Below are positions 37,429 through 46,123 of a DNA stretch of 64,000 nt, piece after piece. This DNA comes from ZC4RG30 sp963812195 (lineage in GTDB: Bacteria; Pseudomonadota; Gammaproteobacteria; Steroidobacterales; Steroidobacteraceae), in NCBI GenBank assembly GCA_963812195.1, contig CAWEUI010000003.1:1-64000 (forward strand). Direction: 5' to 3'. A program made the position numbers and the translations under genes. A model generated the notes under the pieces. That model ran no database searches, was not told where the DNA came from, and saw only the letters and a program-made list of their open reading frames with translations. Position 1 is the first letter of the stretch; each line of letters opens with the position of its first letter.

Positions 37429-40317
37429 ATGCGCCTTAGACTCTTGAAAGCGGCTGCGGCGGCCCTGCTGCTGGCCATGCCGGCCATTTCCTTTGGTTTG
37501 GGACTGGGCGAGATCCAGCTCAAGTCGACCCTGAATGCGCCGCTGAACGCCGAAATCGAGCTTTTCGCGACCGACGAGGAGCTGGGTACCCTGAATGCCC
37601 ACCTCGCCTCGCGGGACACCTTCACCCGGTACGGGCTGGACTACCCGGCCTTCCTGTCGGGGGTGAAGGTCAGCGTCGAACGCCTCGCCGACGGGCGCAA
37701 GGCGCTGCAGCTCACCACCACGGCTCCTGTCACGGATCCCTTTGCCACTTTCCTGGTTGAAGCCAGCTGGGCGCGCGGCCGCATCCAGCGCGAATACACC
37801 GTGCTGTTCGATCCGCCGGCGTTCGCGCCGTCCCAGAGTGCCGCGGCGGCCCCAGTGGCGGCCCCGACGGCCGGTGCCGCGCCCGGAGCACAGATATCAC
37901 GTCCGGCCGCGCCGCCTCGGGCCGCGGCCCCGGCCCGCGCCACGCCGGCGCCGGCTGCCCGACCGGCACCCGCCCCGGCGGCTTCCGGCGGTGGCGGCGA
38001 CTACAAGGTCCCGCGCGGCGATTCGCTGTCGTCCATCGCGCTGAACAATTACGGTGAGGCCGAGCTGCAGCAGGCGATGATCGCCATCTATCGCGCCAAC
38101 CCGCGTGCCTTCGGCGGCAACATCAACCAGCTGCTGGCCGGTGCCGTGCTGCGGCTGCCCAGTGAGGCGGATGTCGCGTCGCTGGATCGCAGTGAAGCCG
38201 TGGGCGAGGTGCGCCGGCAGATGGCCCAATGGTCCAGCCGCGCCGCGCCCGCTGCCGGCGGCGAGACGTCACCGCGACTGGTGCTGGTGCCGCCCGCCGG
38301 TGCTGGAACCGGCACTGAATCCGCAACCGGCACTTCGTCCGGCAAGTCCCCGGCTGCACCGGCGCAGCAACCTGGCCCGGCGGCCGCAGGCAATCGTGTA
38401 CAGGTGGGCGATGCCGGTCTGGCCAACCTGCAGCAGAACGCATCCAAGCCCGGTGAAAACGCCGCGGCGCCAACCCCGGCCGGCGCTACGCCAGCCCCGG
38501 GTGAAGAAGTTTCGGCAGATGAATTGACGCCCCAGGCCGGGCAGGCGGCAACTCCGGAGGCGCAGACGGCGGTGCCGCCCAAGGCGCAGCCGCCCAAGTC
38601 GGCAGCCAGGCCTGCGAGCAAGGCGCCGCCGCCCGAGCCGACCCTGCTCGACCGGTTGCTCGGATACAAGTACGTGATCGGCGGTGCATTGGCCCTGCTG
38701 CTGGTGCTGGCGCTGGCAGTGCGCGCGGCCCGGCGCCGGCGTGAATCGGCGGATGACGGTTTCGCGCCGTTTGCCATCGAGCCGGACATGCCCGAGGAGG
38801 AGCGCGACACCAGCTCCGACACCTTCCCGCTGCGCAAGGTGTCCGAGAGCCGCGATCCGAGCATCGTCGTCGAGGAGAACGCTGCGCCATCTGCGGCTGC
38901 GCGCAAGGAAACCCCGCGCACGGTAGATCTGGAAGAGGCCCCGGCGGCCGCGCCCGGTGTCGATGCCACCGGTACTTTCGAACAGGGCGATCCGCTTGCC
39001 GAGGCGGATTTCCACATGGCGTACGGCCTGTACGACCAGGCCGCCGATCTGGTCAAGCTGGCCATTGCGCGCGAGCCGGGGCGCCGTGACCTGAAGCTCA
39101 AGCTGCTGGAGGTCTACTTCGTCTGGGGCAACAAGGACCAGTTCCTGCAGATGGCGCGCGAGCTGTCCGAGTCGCGCGACGCGGCCCAGCCGGGCGAGTG
39201 GGAAAAAGTCGTCATCATGGGCAAGCAGCTGGCTCCGGAGGATCCACTGTTCACGCAGTCCCAGGGTGGCGTCGGTCCCGGTTCGGTCGATCTGAACCTC
39301 GAGGGTGGCCAGAACCTGGTCGATTTCGACCTGCCGAGCGAGTCTTCCACGCGCCTGCCCCAGCTGGGTGGGGATGCGACGGGCGATGCGGGCAAGGATG
39401 ATGGTGGGCTGGACTTCACGCTGGAAGACACGGGACAGAATACCGCCCTGCCTGCCACGGATACGGGCGCCAACGCGGCGCTGGGTGCCAATGACGACAC
39501 CGGCACCAACAAGGCGCTGGAGTCCAGCGACACGACCCTCAGCACGCAGCAGCTACCCCGGCAGGGCGACACGCAGCAGCTGCCGACGCAGGAACTCCCG
39601 CAGCAGAATTACGCGATCGACGGTCCGACTGTCGAGCAGCCGGCTCTGGGCGTCGACGATACGCTGGCCGGCAAGATCGACGCGCCGCGCGCGCCGGTGG
39701 GCGGTACGGACCAGACGGCAGAGCTTGCGCTGGACGACCTGGGGCTGGATCTGGGCAAGCTCGAGGCCACCGGCTCGAATCTGCTCGAGGACTCGCAGAT
39801 CAATCGCGCGCTGGATGCCGACGATGCCGGGTCGGACAACGCCGAGACGCTGGTCGCGGGCCTGGACGATACGGCGCGCCAGCAGTTGCAGCAGCATGAC
39901 AATGTCGAGGCAACGGAGCTGGTACCGATGCCGGATTCGGATACCGGCGACACTTCGCGCGTGTCCGCGCTGGATCTGAATCTGGATTCCGACGACGCCA
40001 ATGCCTCCACCGGCAAGCGTGACACACCTGATTTCAATCTGGATCTGGACGTCGGCGCAGCCGAGCAGTCGCCGGATGGCGAGTACCAGCGTACACAGCG
40101 ACTGGAGCCGGGCGGATTCAGCGATAACGACGCGACGCAGCGCGATCTGGAGCCGGTGTCGATGAGCGAGGTCGGCACCAAGCTCGATCTGGCACGTGCC
40201 TACATGGACATGGGTGATCCCGACGGTGCCCGCAACATTCTGGGCGAGGTGCTCTCGGAAGGATCGCCGACGCAGCGCCAGGAAGCCCAGCGCCTGCTGG
40301 ATTCGATTCCGGGGTAG
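37429..40317 (+). CDS. fimV: Pilus-assembly/polarity protein FimV
   Basis: Large inner-membrane hub protein with a peptidoglycan-binding periplasmic part, required for type IV pilus function and polar localisation in pseudomonads. Visible order: signal peptide (1-23); conserved N-terminal FimV domain (LGLGEIQLKSTLNAPLNAEI); Ala/Pro-rich linker; LysM domain (about 187-247, YKVPRGDSLSSIALNNYGEA); second low-complexity linker; transmembrane helix (about 410-432); long acidic Asp/Thr/Gln-rich cytoplasmic tail with loosely repeated LD(D/S/L)D motifs. The C-terminal FimV/TPR-like domain (TKLDLARAYMDMGDPDGARN) ends at 962. RBS GGGGAG precedes the ATG. Confidence 0.93.
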   Translation: MRLRLLKAAAAALLLAMPAISFGLGLGEIQLKSTLNAPLNAEIELFATDEELGTLNAHLASRDTFTRYGLDYPAFLSGVKVSVERLADGRKALQLTTTAPVTDPFATFLVEASWARGRIQREYTVLFDPPAFAPSQSAAAAPVAAPTAGAAPGAQISRPAAPPRAAAPARATPAPAARPAPAPAASGGGGDYKVPRGDSLSSIALNNYGEAELQQAMIAIYRANPRAFGGNINQLLAGAVLRLPSEADVASLDRSEAVGEVRRQMAQWSSRAAPAAGGETSPRLVLVPPAGAGTGTESATGTSSGKSPAAPAQQPGPAAAGNRVQVGDAGLANLQQNASKPGENAAAPTPAGATPAPGEEVSADELTPQAGQAATPEAQTAVPPKAQPPKSAARPASKAPPPEPTLLDRLLGYKYVIGGALALLLVLALAVRAARRRRESADDGFAPFAIEPDMPEEERDTSSDTFPLRKVSESRDPSIVVEENAAPSAAARKETPRTVDLEEAPAAAPGVDATGTFEQGDPLAEADFHMAYGLYDQAADLVKLAIAREPGRRDLKLKLLEVYFVWGNKDQFLQMARELSESRDAAQPGEWEKVVIMGKQLAPEDPLFTQSQGGVGPGSVDLNLEGGQNLVDFDLPSESSTRLPQLGGDATGDAGKDDGGLDFTLEDTGQNTALPATDTGANAALGANDDTGTNKALESSDTTLSTQQLPRQGDTQQLPTQELPQQNYAIDGPTVEQPALGVDDTLAGKIDAPRAPVGGTDQTAELALDDLGLDLGKLEATGSNLLEDSQINRALDADDAGSDNAETLVAGLDDTARQQLQQHDNVEATELVPMPDSDTGDTSRVSALDLNLDSDDANASTGKRDTPDFNLDLDVGAAEQSPDGEYQRTQRLEPGGFSDNDATQRDLEPVSMSEVGTKLDLARAYMDMGDPDGARNILGEVLSEGSPTQRQEAQRLLDSIPG

Positions 40318-40323
40318 CGCGCC

Positions 40324-41133
40324 ATGGCGCGCGTTGCCGTCGGCGTCGAGTACGACGGCCGCGGCTTTTGCGGCTGGCAGCAGCAGGGTGATGTCCCTTC
40401 TGTGCAGCAGGCCTTGCAGGAGGCGCTCGGCAAGGTCTGCGACCACCCGGTCGAACTGACCGCGGCGGGACGCACCGATGCCGGTGTGCATGCGCGCGCC
40501 CAGGTGGCCCATTTCGAACTGGCCAGTCCGCGCACCGAGCGTGCGCTGATGCTCGGCGCGAACACCGCGCTGCCGCCAGGCGTGTCGGTTCGTTGGGCGC
40601 GCCAGGTCCCCGCACACTTTCACGCACGCTATGCGGCTCTGGCGCGCACCTACCGGTACTGCATCCTGAACCGCTCCGCGCGACCGGCACTGGCCGCGGG
40701 GCGTGTCGCGTTCGCGCATCGTCCACTGGATGCGGATGCCATGCGGGAGGCCGCCCGGCATCTGCTGGGCAGTCACGACTTCAGTGCCCTGCGCGCGGCC
40801 GAGTGCCAGGCGCGATCGCCGGTGCGCAACCTGGCCAGGCTGGAGGTCGCTCGTGTGGGTGAGTTCGTGCTGCTGGAGGTCACGGCCAATGCCTTCCTGC
40901 ACCACATGGTGCGCAACATCGCCGGTCTGCTGATGCATGTGGGCATGGGCGAAGCCGGGCCGGATTTCGCCGCCGAAGTGTTGGCTGGGCGCGACCGCCG
41001 TCTCGCGCCCGCCACGGCTGCCGCCGACGGACTGTACCTGTGGCGTGTGCAGTATCCGGCGGTTTTCGGCCTGCCGGATGATTCCGATATCATGCGCGCT
41101 CCCGCCGGTTGCCCGGCGGACCTGTTGGGGTAG
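40324..41133 (+). CDS. truA: tRNA pseudouridine(38-40) synthase TruA
   Basis: Isomerises uridines 38-40 of the tRNA anticodon arm. The N-terminal VGVEYDGRGFCGWQQQ is the family start. The catalytic Asp52 lies in TAAGRTDAGVHARAQ, with the later FLHHMVRNIAGLLMHVG motif. It has 269 residues and starts 7 bp after fimV. In Pseudomonas, trpF (and in others trpBA) separates truA and accD; here accD follows directly, with only 2 bases between stop and start. Confidence 0.96.
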   Translation: MARVAVGVEYDGRGFCGWQQQGDVPSVQQALQEALGKVCDHPVELTAAGRTDAGVHARAQVAHFELASPRTERALMLGANTALPPGVSVRWARQVPAHFHARYAALARTYRYCILNRSARPALAAGRVAFAHRPLDADAMREAARHLLGSHDFSALRAAECQARSPVRNLARLEVARVGEFVLLEVTANAFLHHMVRNIAGLLMHVGMGEAGPDFAAEVLAGRDRRLAPATAAADGLYLWRVQYPAVFGLPDDSDIMRAPAGCPADLLG

Positions 41134-41135
41134 TA

Positions 41136-42020
41136 ATGTCCTGGTTCGAGAAGATTGTTCCCTCCAAGATCAAGACCGAGCGCACGCGTCGTCTGCGTTC
41201 CGTGCCGGAGGGTCTGTGGGTCAAGTGCCCGGCCTGCGACTCGGTGCTGTATCGCGCCGAGATCGAGCGCAATCTGCATGTGTGCCCGAAGTGCAGCCAC
41301 CACATGCGCATGCGGGCGCGCGAGCGCCTGACGAGGTTCCTCGATCCGGATTCCACCGTCGAGATCGGTGCCAACGTGCTGCCCGAGGATCCGCTCAAGT
41401 TCCGCGACAGCAAGCGCTACCGGGACCGCCTGGCGGCGGCGCAGAAGAACACCGGTGAGAAGGACGCGCTGGTGGCCATGGCCGGCCGCCTGCACGGCGA
41501 GCCGGTGATTGCGGCTGCCTTCGAGTTCAGCTTTCTCGGCGGTTCCATGGGCTCGGTGGTGGGGGAGCGCTTCTATCGCGCGGTGCAGCGCGCTATCGCG
41601 GACGGCGCGCCGCTGGTGTGCTTCTCGGCAACCGGCGGGGCGCGCATGCAGGAGGCGCTGCTGTCGCTGATGCAGATGGCCAAGACCAGCGCGGCGCTGG
41701 CGCGCCTGGCCCAGGCGCGGTTGCCCTATGTTTCGGTTCTGACCGATCCGACCACCGGTGGCGTTTCGGCAAGCCTGGCCATGCTGGGTGACATCAACAT
41801 CGGCGAACCGCGCGCCTTGATCGGCTTCGCCGGTCCGCGCGTGATTGCGCAGACCGTGCGCGAGACGCTGCCTGAAGGGTTCCAGCGCAGCGAATTCCTG
41901 CTGGAGAAGGGCGCGCTGGACCTGATCATGGACCGGCGCGACCAGCGCGATCACATTGCCCGCCTGCTGCGCATGCTGACGCACAAACCGGCGCCGGAAC
42001 CGGTGCCGGACGAATCCTGA
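41136..42020 (+). CDS. accD: Acetyl-CoA carboxylase carboxyltransferase subunit beta AccD
   Basis: Zinc-ribbon-bearing beta subunit that transfers CO2 from carboxybiotin to acetyl-CoA with AccA. The zinc ribbon uses Cys31, Cys34, Cys50 and Cys53 (CPACDSVLYRAE and HVCPKCSHHM). The crotonase-fold core has FEFSFLGGSMGSVVGERF, GARMQEALLSLMQMAKT and VLTDPTTGGVSASLAMLGD. The ATG at 41136 (MSWFEKI) gives 294 residues and is the standard N-terminus. Confidence 0.97.
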   Translation: MSWFEKIVPSKIKTERTRRLRSVPEGLWVKCPACDSVLYRAEIERNLHVCPKCSHHMRMRARERLTRFLDPDSTVEIGANVLPEDPLKFRDSKRYRDRLAAAQKNTGEKDALVAMAGRLHGEPVIAAAFEFSFLGGSMGSVVGERFYRAVQRAIADGAPLVCFSATGGARMQEALLSLMQMAKTSAALARLAQARLPYVSVLTDPTTGGVSASLAMLGDINIGEPRALIGFAGPRVIAQTVRETLPEGFQRSEFLLEKGALDLIMDRRDQRDHIARLLRMLTHKPAPEPVPDES

Positions 42021-42034
42021 AGCGGACTGCTGCC

Positions 42035-43297
42035 GTGAGTAGCGCCCGCAGCCTCGATGACTGGCTGCGCGTTCAGGAGACCGTCCACGGGCTGGGCATC
42101 GATCTGGGGCTCACGCGGGTTCGCGCAGTGGCCGAGCGCATGGGGCTGCTGCCTTTCGGCCCCCGCACCATCATCGTGGCCGGCACCAATGGCAAGGGAT
42201 CCACCGTCGCATGTCTTGAAGCCGTGCTGCGCGGCGTGGGCGTCAAGGCGGGCGCCTTCACATCGCCGCACCTGATCCGCTACAACGAGCGCATCCGTGT
42301 CGACGGAGCCGAGGCATCCGACGCGGAGCTGATCGCGGCGTTTGAGGCCATCGATGCGGCGCGCGGCGATATCACCCTGACCTTCTTCGAGTACAACGCG
42401 CTGGCGGCAATGGCGGTGTTTCGCGCGCGCGCGGTGCAGGTGGCAGTGCTCGAAGTGGGGCTGGGCGGCCGTCTGGACGCGGTCAATATCGTCGATGCCG
42501 AGGCCGCCATCGTCTGCTCGATAGGCCTGGATCATGCCGACTGGCTGGGCACCGACATCGAGCTCATCGGGCGCGAGAAAGCCGGCGTGTTCCGCACCGG
42601 CGCGCTGGCGGTGCTGGCTGATCCGGCCATGGTTGCTTCGGTGGAACAGGAAGCGCGGCGGTTGCAGGCACGACTGCTGCGTGCCGGCCATGAATTCCAA
42701 TGGCAGGCCCGCGGCGCACAGTGGCACTTCACCACGCATGAGCTGGAACTGGCGGGGTTGCCCGTGCCCGGGCTGGCCGGTGATGCGCAACTGGCCAACG
42801 CCGCAGCGGCACTGGCCACCCTGCACGCAATGGGTTTGCTGGGCGCCGGCGATGCGCCCGCGATCGCCGCCGCATTGCGGGGGCTGGTGCTGCCAGGCCG
42901 GTTCCAGCTCGTGCGCGGGGCCGTGGACTGGATACTGGATGTGGCGCACAACCCGGCCGCGGCGCGGGTGCTGGCCCGCAATCTGGCCGATCACCCCGCT
43001 GCCGGCCGGACCCTGTGCGTGGCGGCGATCCTGGGCGACAAGGACATCGCGGCGGTGGCGCAGGAACTGTCCGGTGTCATCGATCAATGGTTCCTGTGCG
43101 GCATCCAGGCGCCGCGGGGCCTGAGCGCGCAGGAGCTGGCGGCGCGCTCGCCGTTGTTTGCCGGAGCCGTGCTGGCTGTCGACGTGGCGCAGGCGATGCG
43201 TCAGGCCGCAGCAGACGCGCGGCCCGGCGATCGCATCGTGGTGTGCGGATCATTCCTGCTCGTGGCACCGGCATTGCAGTTGCTCGGCCTCTACTGA
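42035..43297 (+). CDS. folC: Bifunctional folylpolyglutamate/dihydrofolate synthase FolC
   Basis: Mur-ligase family enzyme adding glutamate to dihydropteroate and to folates. The P-loop reads VAGTNGKGSTVACLEA; then GAFTSPHLIRYNERIRVDG, EVGLGGRLDAVNIVD and DWILDVAHNPAAARVL. It starts with GTG at 42035, 14 bp after accD, and has 420 residues. accD-folC-dedD-cvpA-purF is a classic gammaproteobacterial cluster. Confidence 0.96.
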   Translation: MSSARSLDDWLRVQETVHGLGIDLGLTRVRAVAERMGLLPFGPRTIIVAGTNGKGSTVACLEAVLRGVGVKAGAFTSPHLIRYNERIRVDGAEASDAELIAAFEAIDAARGDITLTFFEYNALAAMAVFRARAVQVAVLEVGLGGRLDAVNIVDAEAAIVCSIGLDHADWLGTDIELIGREKAGVFRTGALAVLADPAMVASVEQEARRLQARLLRAGHEFQWQARGAQWHFTTHELELAGLPVPGLAGDAQLANAAAALATLHAMGLLGAGDAPAIAAALRGLVLPGRFQLVRGAVDWILDVAHNPAAARVLARNLADHPAAGRTLCVAAILGDKDIAAVAQELSGVIDQWFLCGIQAPRGLSAQELAARSPLFAGAVLAVDVAQAMRQAAADARPGDRIVVCGSFLLVAPALQLLGLY

Positions 43298-43351
43298 ACG
43301 CGATGCGCTAACATCCGCGGCCATGATCGCACTGACCTGGCGCTGATCCGC

Positions 43352-44017
43352 GTGGAAACCTCCACCAAAGAACGGCTGACTGGTGCGCTGCTGGTGGTGC
43401 TGGCGCTGGTGGTGGTCGTGCCGGAGCTGCTGTCCGGTCGCCGTCCGACCCATACAGGTGATCTGCCCGCGCAGAATCCCGAGGAGGGCGCGCCGCTGCA
43501 GACCTACAACGTGCAGCTCAACGCGCCAGATACCGGGGCCGCGGCGCCTCGCGACGTGCCCGCGGCGGCGGCAGCGCAGATCGCCGCCGTGCCGCCACCG
43601 GTGACCAGCGAAACGCCACCGGTCGTGAACAAGGCCGCGGCGGCACCATCGGCCGGGCCCGCCGCGCCAGCCAGGCCGATCCAGGAGCCCGCGCCCGCGC
43701 CAGCGCCCGCGCAACCGGTGAGCAAGAAGAAGGCCGTAAAGCCCGCAGCGTCCGCAACCGGGGCGTCCGCGGGGCAGGCGGCACCGTCCGGCTGGTGGGT
43801 TCAGCTCGGCGGCTTCTCATCCGACGAAAACGCGCAGCGCCTGGCAAGGAAGATGCGCAAGGCAGGCTTCCCGATCCAGGTTTCACGAGAGCGCATAAAT
43901 GGCAAGGAACTGCATATGGTTCGTGCCGGTCCCGTGGCTGATCGGGCCGCTGCCACGGCGTTGCAGGGCCGGCTGGCGGCAGCCGGCCAGAAGAAGTCGC
44001 TACTGGTCGCACCGTAG
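43352..44017 (+). CDS. dedD: SPOR-domain membrane protein (DedD-like)
   Basis: Single-pass inner-membrane protein with a periplasmic SPOR domain that binds denuded glycan strands at the division septum. It has a short cytoplasmic start (METSTKERLTG), a transmembrane helix (about 11-28), a long Ala/Pro-rich linker, then SPOR (about 147-220: GWWVQLGGFSSDENAQRLAR and LHMVRAGPVADRAAATAL). The start is GTG at 43352, giving 221 residues. The position between folC and cvpA supports DedD. Confidence 0.9.
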   Translation: METSTKERLTGALLVVLALVVVVPELLSGRRPTHTGDLPAQNPEEGAPLQTYNVQLNAPDTGAAAPRDVPAAAAAQIAAVPPPVTSETPPVVNKAAAAPSAGPAAPARPIQEPAPAPAPAQPVSKKKAVKPAASATGASAGQAAPSGWWVQLGGFSSDENAQRLARKMRKAGFPIQVSRERINGKELHMVRAGPVADRAAATALQGRLAAAGQKKSLLVAP

Positions 44018-44091
44018 GGCGTGGTCAAAGTGTAAAATGCCTGCCATGTCGCCATCGCAATCGGGCGGCAAGGAGCGCGGTTCGCGGCAAG

Positions 44092-44586
44092 ATGGTCACG
44101 CTCGATTACATCGTCCTGGCGATCATTCTGATTTCAGCCGTTGTCGGCGCGTTTCGCGGCTTGCTCCGGGAAGTCTTTTCCGTCATCTCCTGGGTTCTGG
44201 CAGTGTGGCTGGCGTGGAAGCTGGCGCCGCAGCTGGCACCCAAGTTCGGCGGGGCATTGCGCGACCCGGCGTACGGCCTGTGGGCGGCCCGTACCCTGAT
44301 CTTCCTGCCTGTTGTCATAGCCGGGTACTACCTCGGCGCGGCGGTGAACCACTTCGTGCGCCTGTCCATGTTCAGCGGGCTGGACCGGCTGCTTGGATTC
44401 GTGCTGGGACTGGCACGTGGGCTTGTAATCATTGGTATTGGCATCATCCTGGCGCAGGCCATGCAGCTGGACAAGGAAGCCTGGTGGAAGCAGTCGCGTC
44501 TGGTGGCAGGCATCAATCCGGTGGCCGGCATCCTGCGGGCGCTGGCCGGTGATCGCCTGCCGTCGAGTCTGGTGGGCGAGGGCTGA
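44092..44586 (+). CDS. cvpA: CvpA family membrane protein
   Basis: Four-helix inner-membrane protein needed for colicin V production and for envelope/bile tolerance in enterics; its molecular role is still unclear. It has LDYIVLAIILISAVVGAFRG, REVFSVISWVLAVWLAW and MFSGLDRLLGFVLGLARGL, the usual family phrases. It has 164 residues. It is followed after 12 bp by purF, the conserved partner. A -10-like TAAAAT at 44033-44038 upstream may mark a promoter, but its -35 is poor. Confidence 0.93.
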   Translation: MVTLDYIVLAIILISAVVGAFRGLLREVFSVISWVLAVWLAWKLAPQLAPKFGGALRDPAYGLWAARTLIFLPVVIAGYYLGAAVNHFVRLSMFSGLDRLLGFVLGLARGLVIIGIGIILAQAMQLDKEAWWKQSRLVAGINPVAGILRALAGDRLPSSLVGEG

Positions 44587-44598
44587 GGCGGAGGGTTC

Positions 44599-46095
44599 AT
44601 GTGCGCAATCGTTGGCATCGTTAGTCGCAGTCCGGTCAATCAGCAGCTCTATGACGCGCTGACCGTGCTGCAGCATCGCGGACAGGATGCCGCCGGCATC
44701 ATGACCGCGGACGGCAGCGAGCTGTTCGAGGCACGCGGCAAGGGGCTGGTGCGCGACGTGTTCGGCCAGCGCGACATGGAATCGCTGCGCGGCACCATGG
44801 GCATTGCGCATGCGCGCTATCCGACGGCCGGTGGCGATACCGGTTCGGAAGTGCAGCCGTTCTACGTGAATGCACCGTACGGCATCTGCCTGGGTCACAA
44901 CGGCAATCTGACCAATGCCGGCGAACTGGCCAACGTTCTCACGCGCGAGGAGCGCCGCCACCTGAACACCAGCTCCGATTCGGAGGTGCTGCTCAACGTG
45001 TTCGCCTCCGAACTGCACCGGGTCGGTACCCCGCGCGCCACGCCGGGCGACATCTTCGCCGCCTGCAACGCCGTCTACCGGCGCTGCCGGGGCGCCTACG
45101 CGGTGGTGGCGATGATCATCGGCCACGGCGTGCTCGGATTCCGCGATCCCCACGGCATCCGCCCGCTGATCCTCGGCCAGCGCCGCAGCAGCCGCGGCAT
45201 GGAGTACATGCTGGCCTCCGAAAGCGTGGCGCTGACCATGGCCTCCTTCGAGGTGGTGCGCGATGTGGCGCCGGGCGAAGCGGTGTTCATCGACGAGCTG
45301 GGTCGCCTGCACACAAACCAATGCGTGCCGGTGGCGCGCCACACGCCGTGCATCTTCGAGTACGTCTACTTCGCGCGCCCGGATTCGATCATCGACAACA
45401 TCTCCGTGTACCGCGCCCGCATGCGCATGGGCGAGAGGCTGGCGGAGAAGCTCAAGCGCGAGCACCCGGACCACGACATCGACGTGGTGATCCCGATCCC
45501 GGATACCAGCCGTACCTGCGCGTTGCAGCTCGCCCAGAAGCTGCGCATCAAGTATCGCGAGGGCTTCAACAAGAACCGCTACATCGGCCGCACCTTCATC
45601 ATGCCCGGCCAGGAGCAGCGGCTGAAGTCCGTGCGCCGCAAGCTCTCGGCCATCGATTTCGAGTTCCGCGGCAAGAACGTGCTGCTGGTGGATGACTCGA
45701 TCGTGCGCGGCACGACTTCCGCGCAGATCATCGAGCTGGCGCGCGAAGCCGGGGCCCGCAAGGTGTACTTCGCCTCTGCGGCGCCGCCGGTGCGCTACCC
45801 CTATGTGTACGGCATCGACATGCCCGCGGCCTCGGAGCTGGTGGCGGCGGGTCGGGAGGTGGACGAGATCGCCACGCAGATCGGGGCCGACTGGCTGCTC
45901 TACCAGGATCTGAAAGATCTGGTGGCTGCCTGCCAGCACGACAACGCCGCGATATCCGAATTCGATACGTCCTGCTTCTCCGGCACCTACGTGACCGGTG
46001 ACGTCACGCCGGAATACCTGGAGCGACTGGAGCGTGAGCGCTCCGATGGCGCCCAGGCCAGGCGCCGCGACGGCGCGCTCAAGGTAGTCAGCTGA
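44599..46095 (+). CDS. purF: Amidophosphoribosyltransferase PurF
   Basis: First committed step of purine synthesis: PRPP plus glutamine to phosphoribosylamine. The N-terminal nucleophile Cys follows the initiator Met (MCAIVGIV); the glutaminase domain shows LQHRGQDAAGI, AHARYPTAGG and CLGHNGNLTN. The phosphoribosyltransferase domain carries the PRPP motif VLLVDDSIVRGTTS. It has 498 residues, close to the E. coli enzyme. RBS GAGGCGGAGG precedes the ATG. Confidence 0.97.
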   Translation: MCAIVGIVSRSPVNQQLYDALTVLQHRGQDAAGIMTADGSELFEARGKGLVRDVFGQRDMESLRGTMGIAHARYPTAGGDTGSEVQPFYVNAPYGICLGHNGNLTNAGELANVLTREERRHLNTSSDSEVLLNVFASELHRVGTPRATPGDIFAACNAVYRRCRGAYAVVAMIIGHGVLGFRDPHGIRPLILGQRRSSRGMEYMLASESVALTMASFEVVRDVAPGEAVFIDELGRLHTNQCVPVARHTPCIFEYVYFARPDSIIDNISVYRARMRMGERLAEKLKREHPDHDIDVVIPIPDTSRTCALQLAQKLRIKYREGFNKNRYIGRTFIMPGQEQRLKSVRRKLSAIDFEFRGKNVLLVDDSIVRGTTSAQIIELAREAGARKVYFASAAPPVRYPYVYGIDMPAASELVAAGREVDEIATQIGADWLLYQDLKDLVAACQHDNAAISEFDTSCFSGTYVTGDVTPEYLERLERERSDGAQARRRDGALKVVS

Positions 46096-46123
46096 TCGGC
46101 CGCCTGGTGCGGGGAGCGTCGAC

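Noticed and set aside
37641..39101. Large minus-strand frames opposite fimV
   Set aside because: They mirror the Ala/Pro-rich and acidic repeats of FimV; no independent coding evidence.
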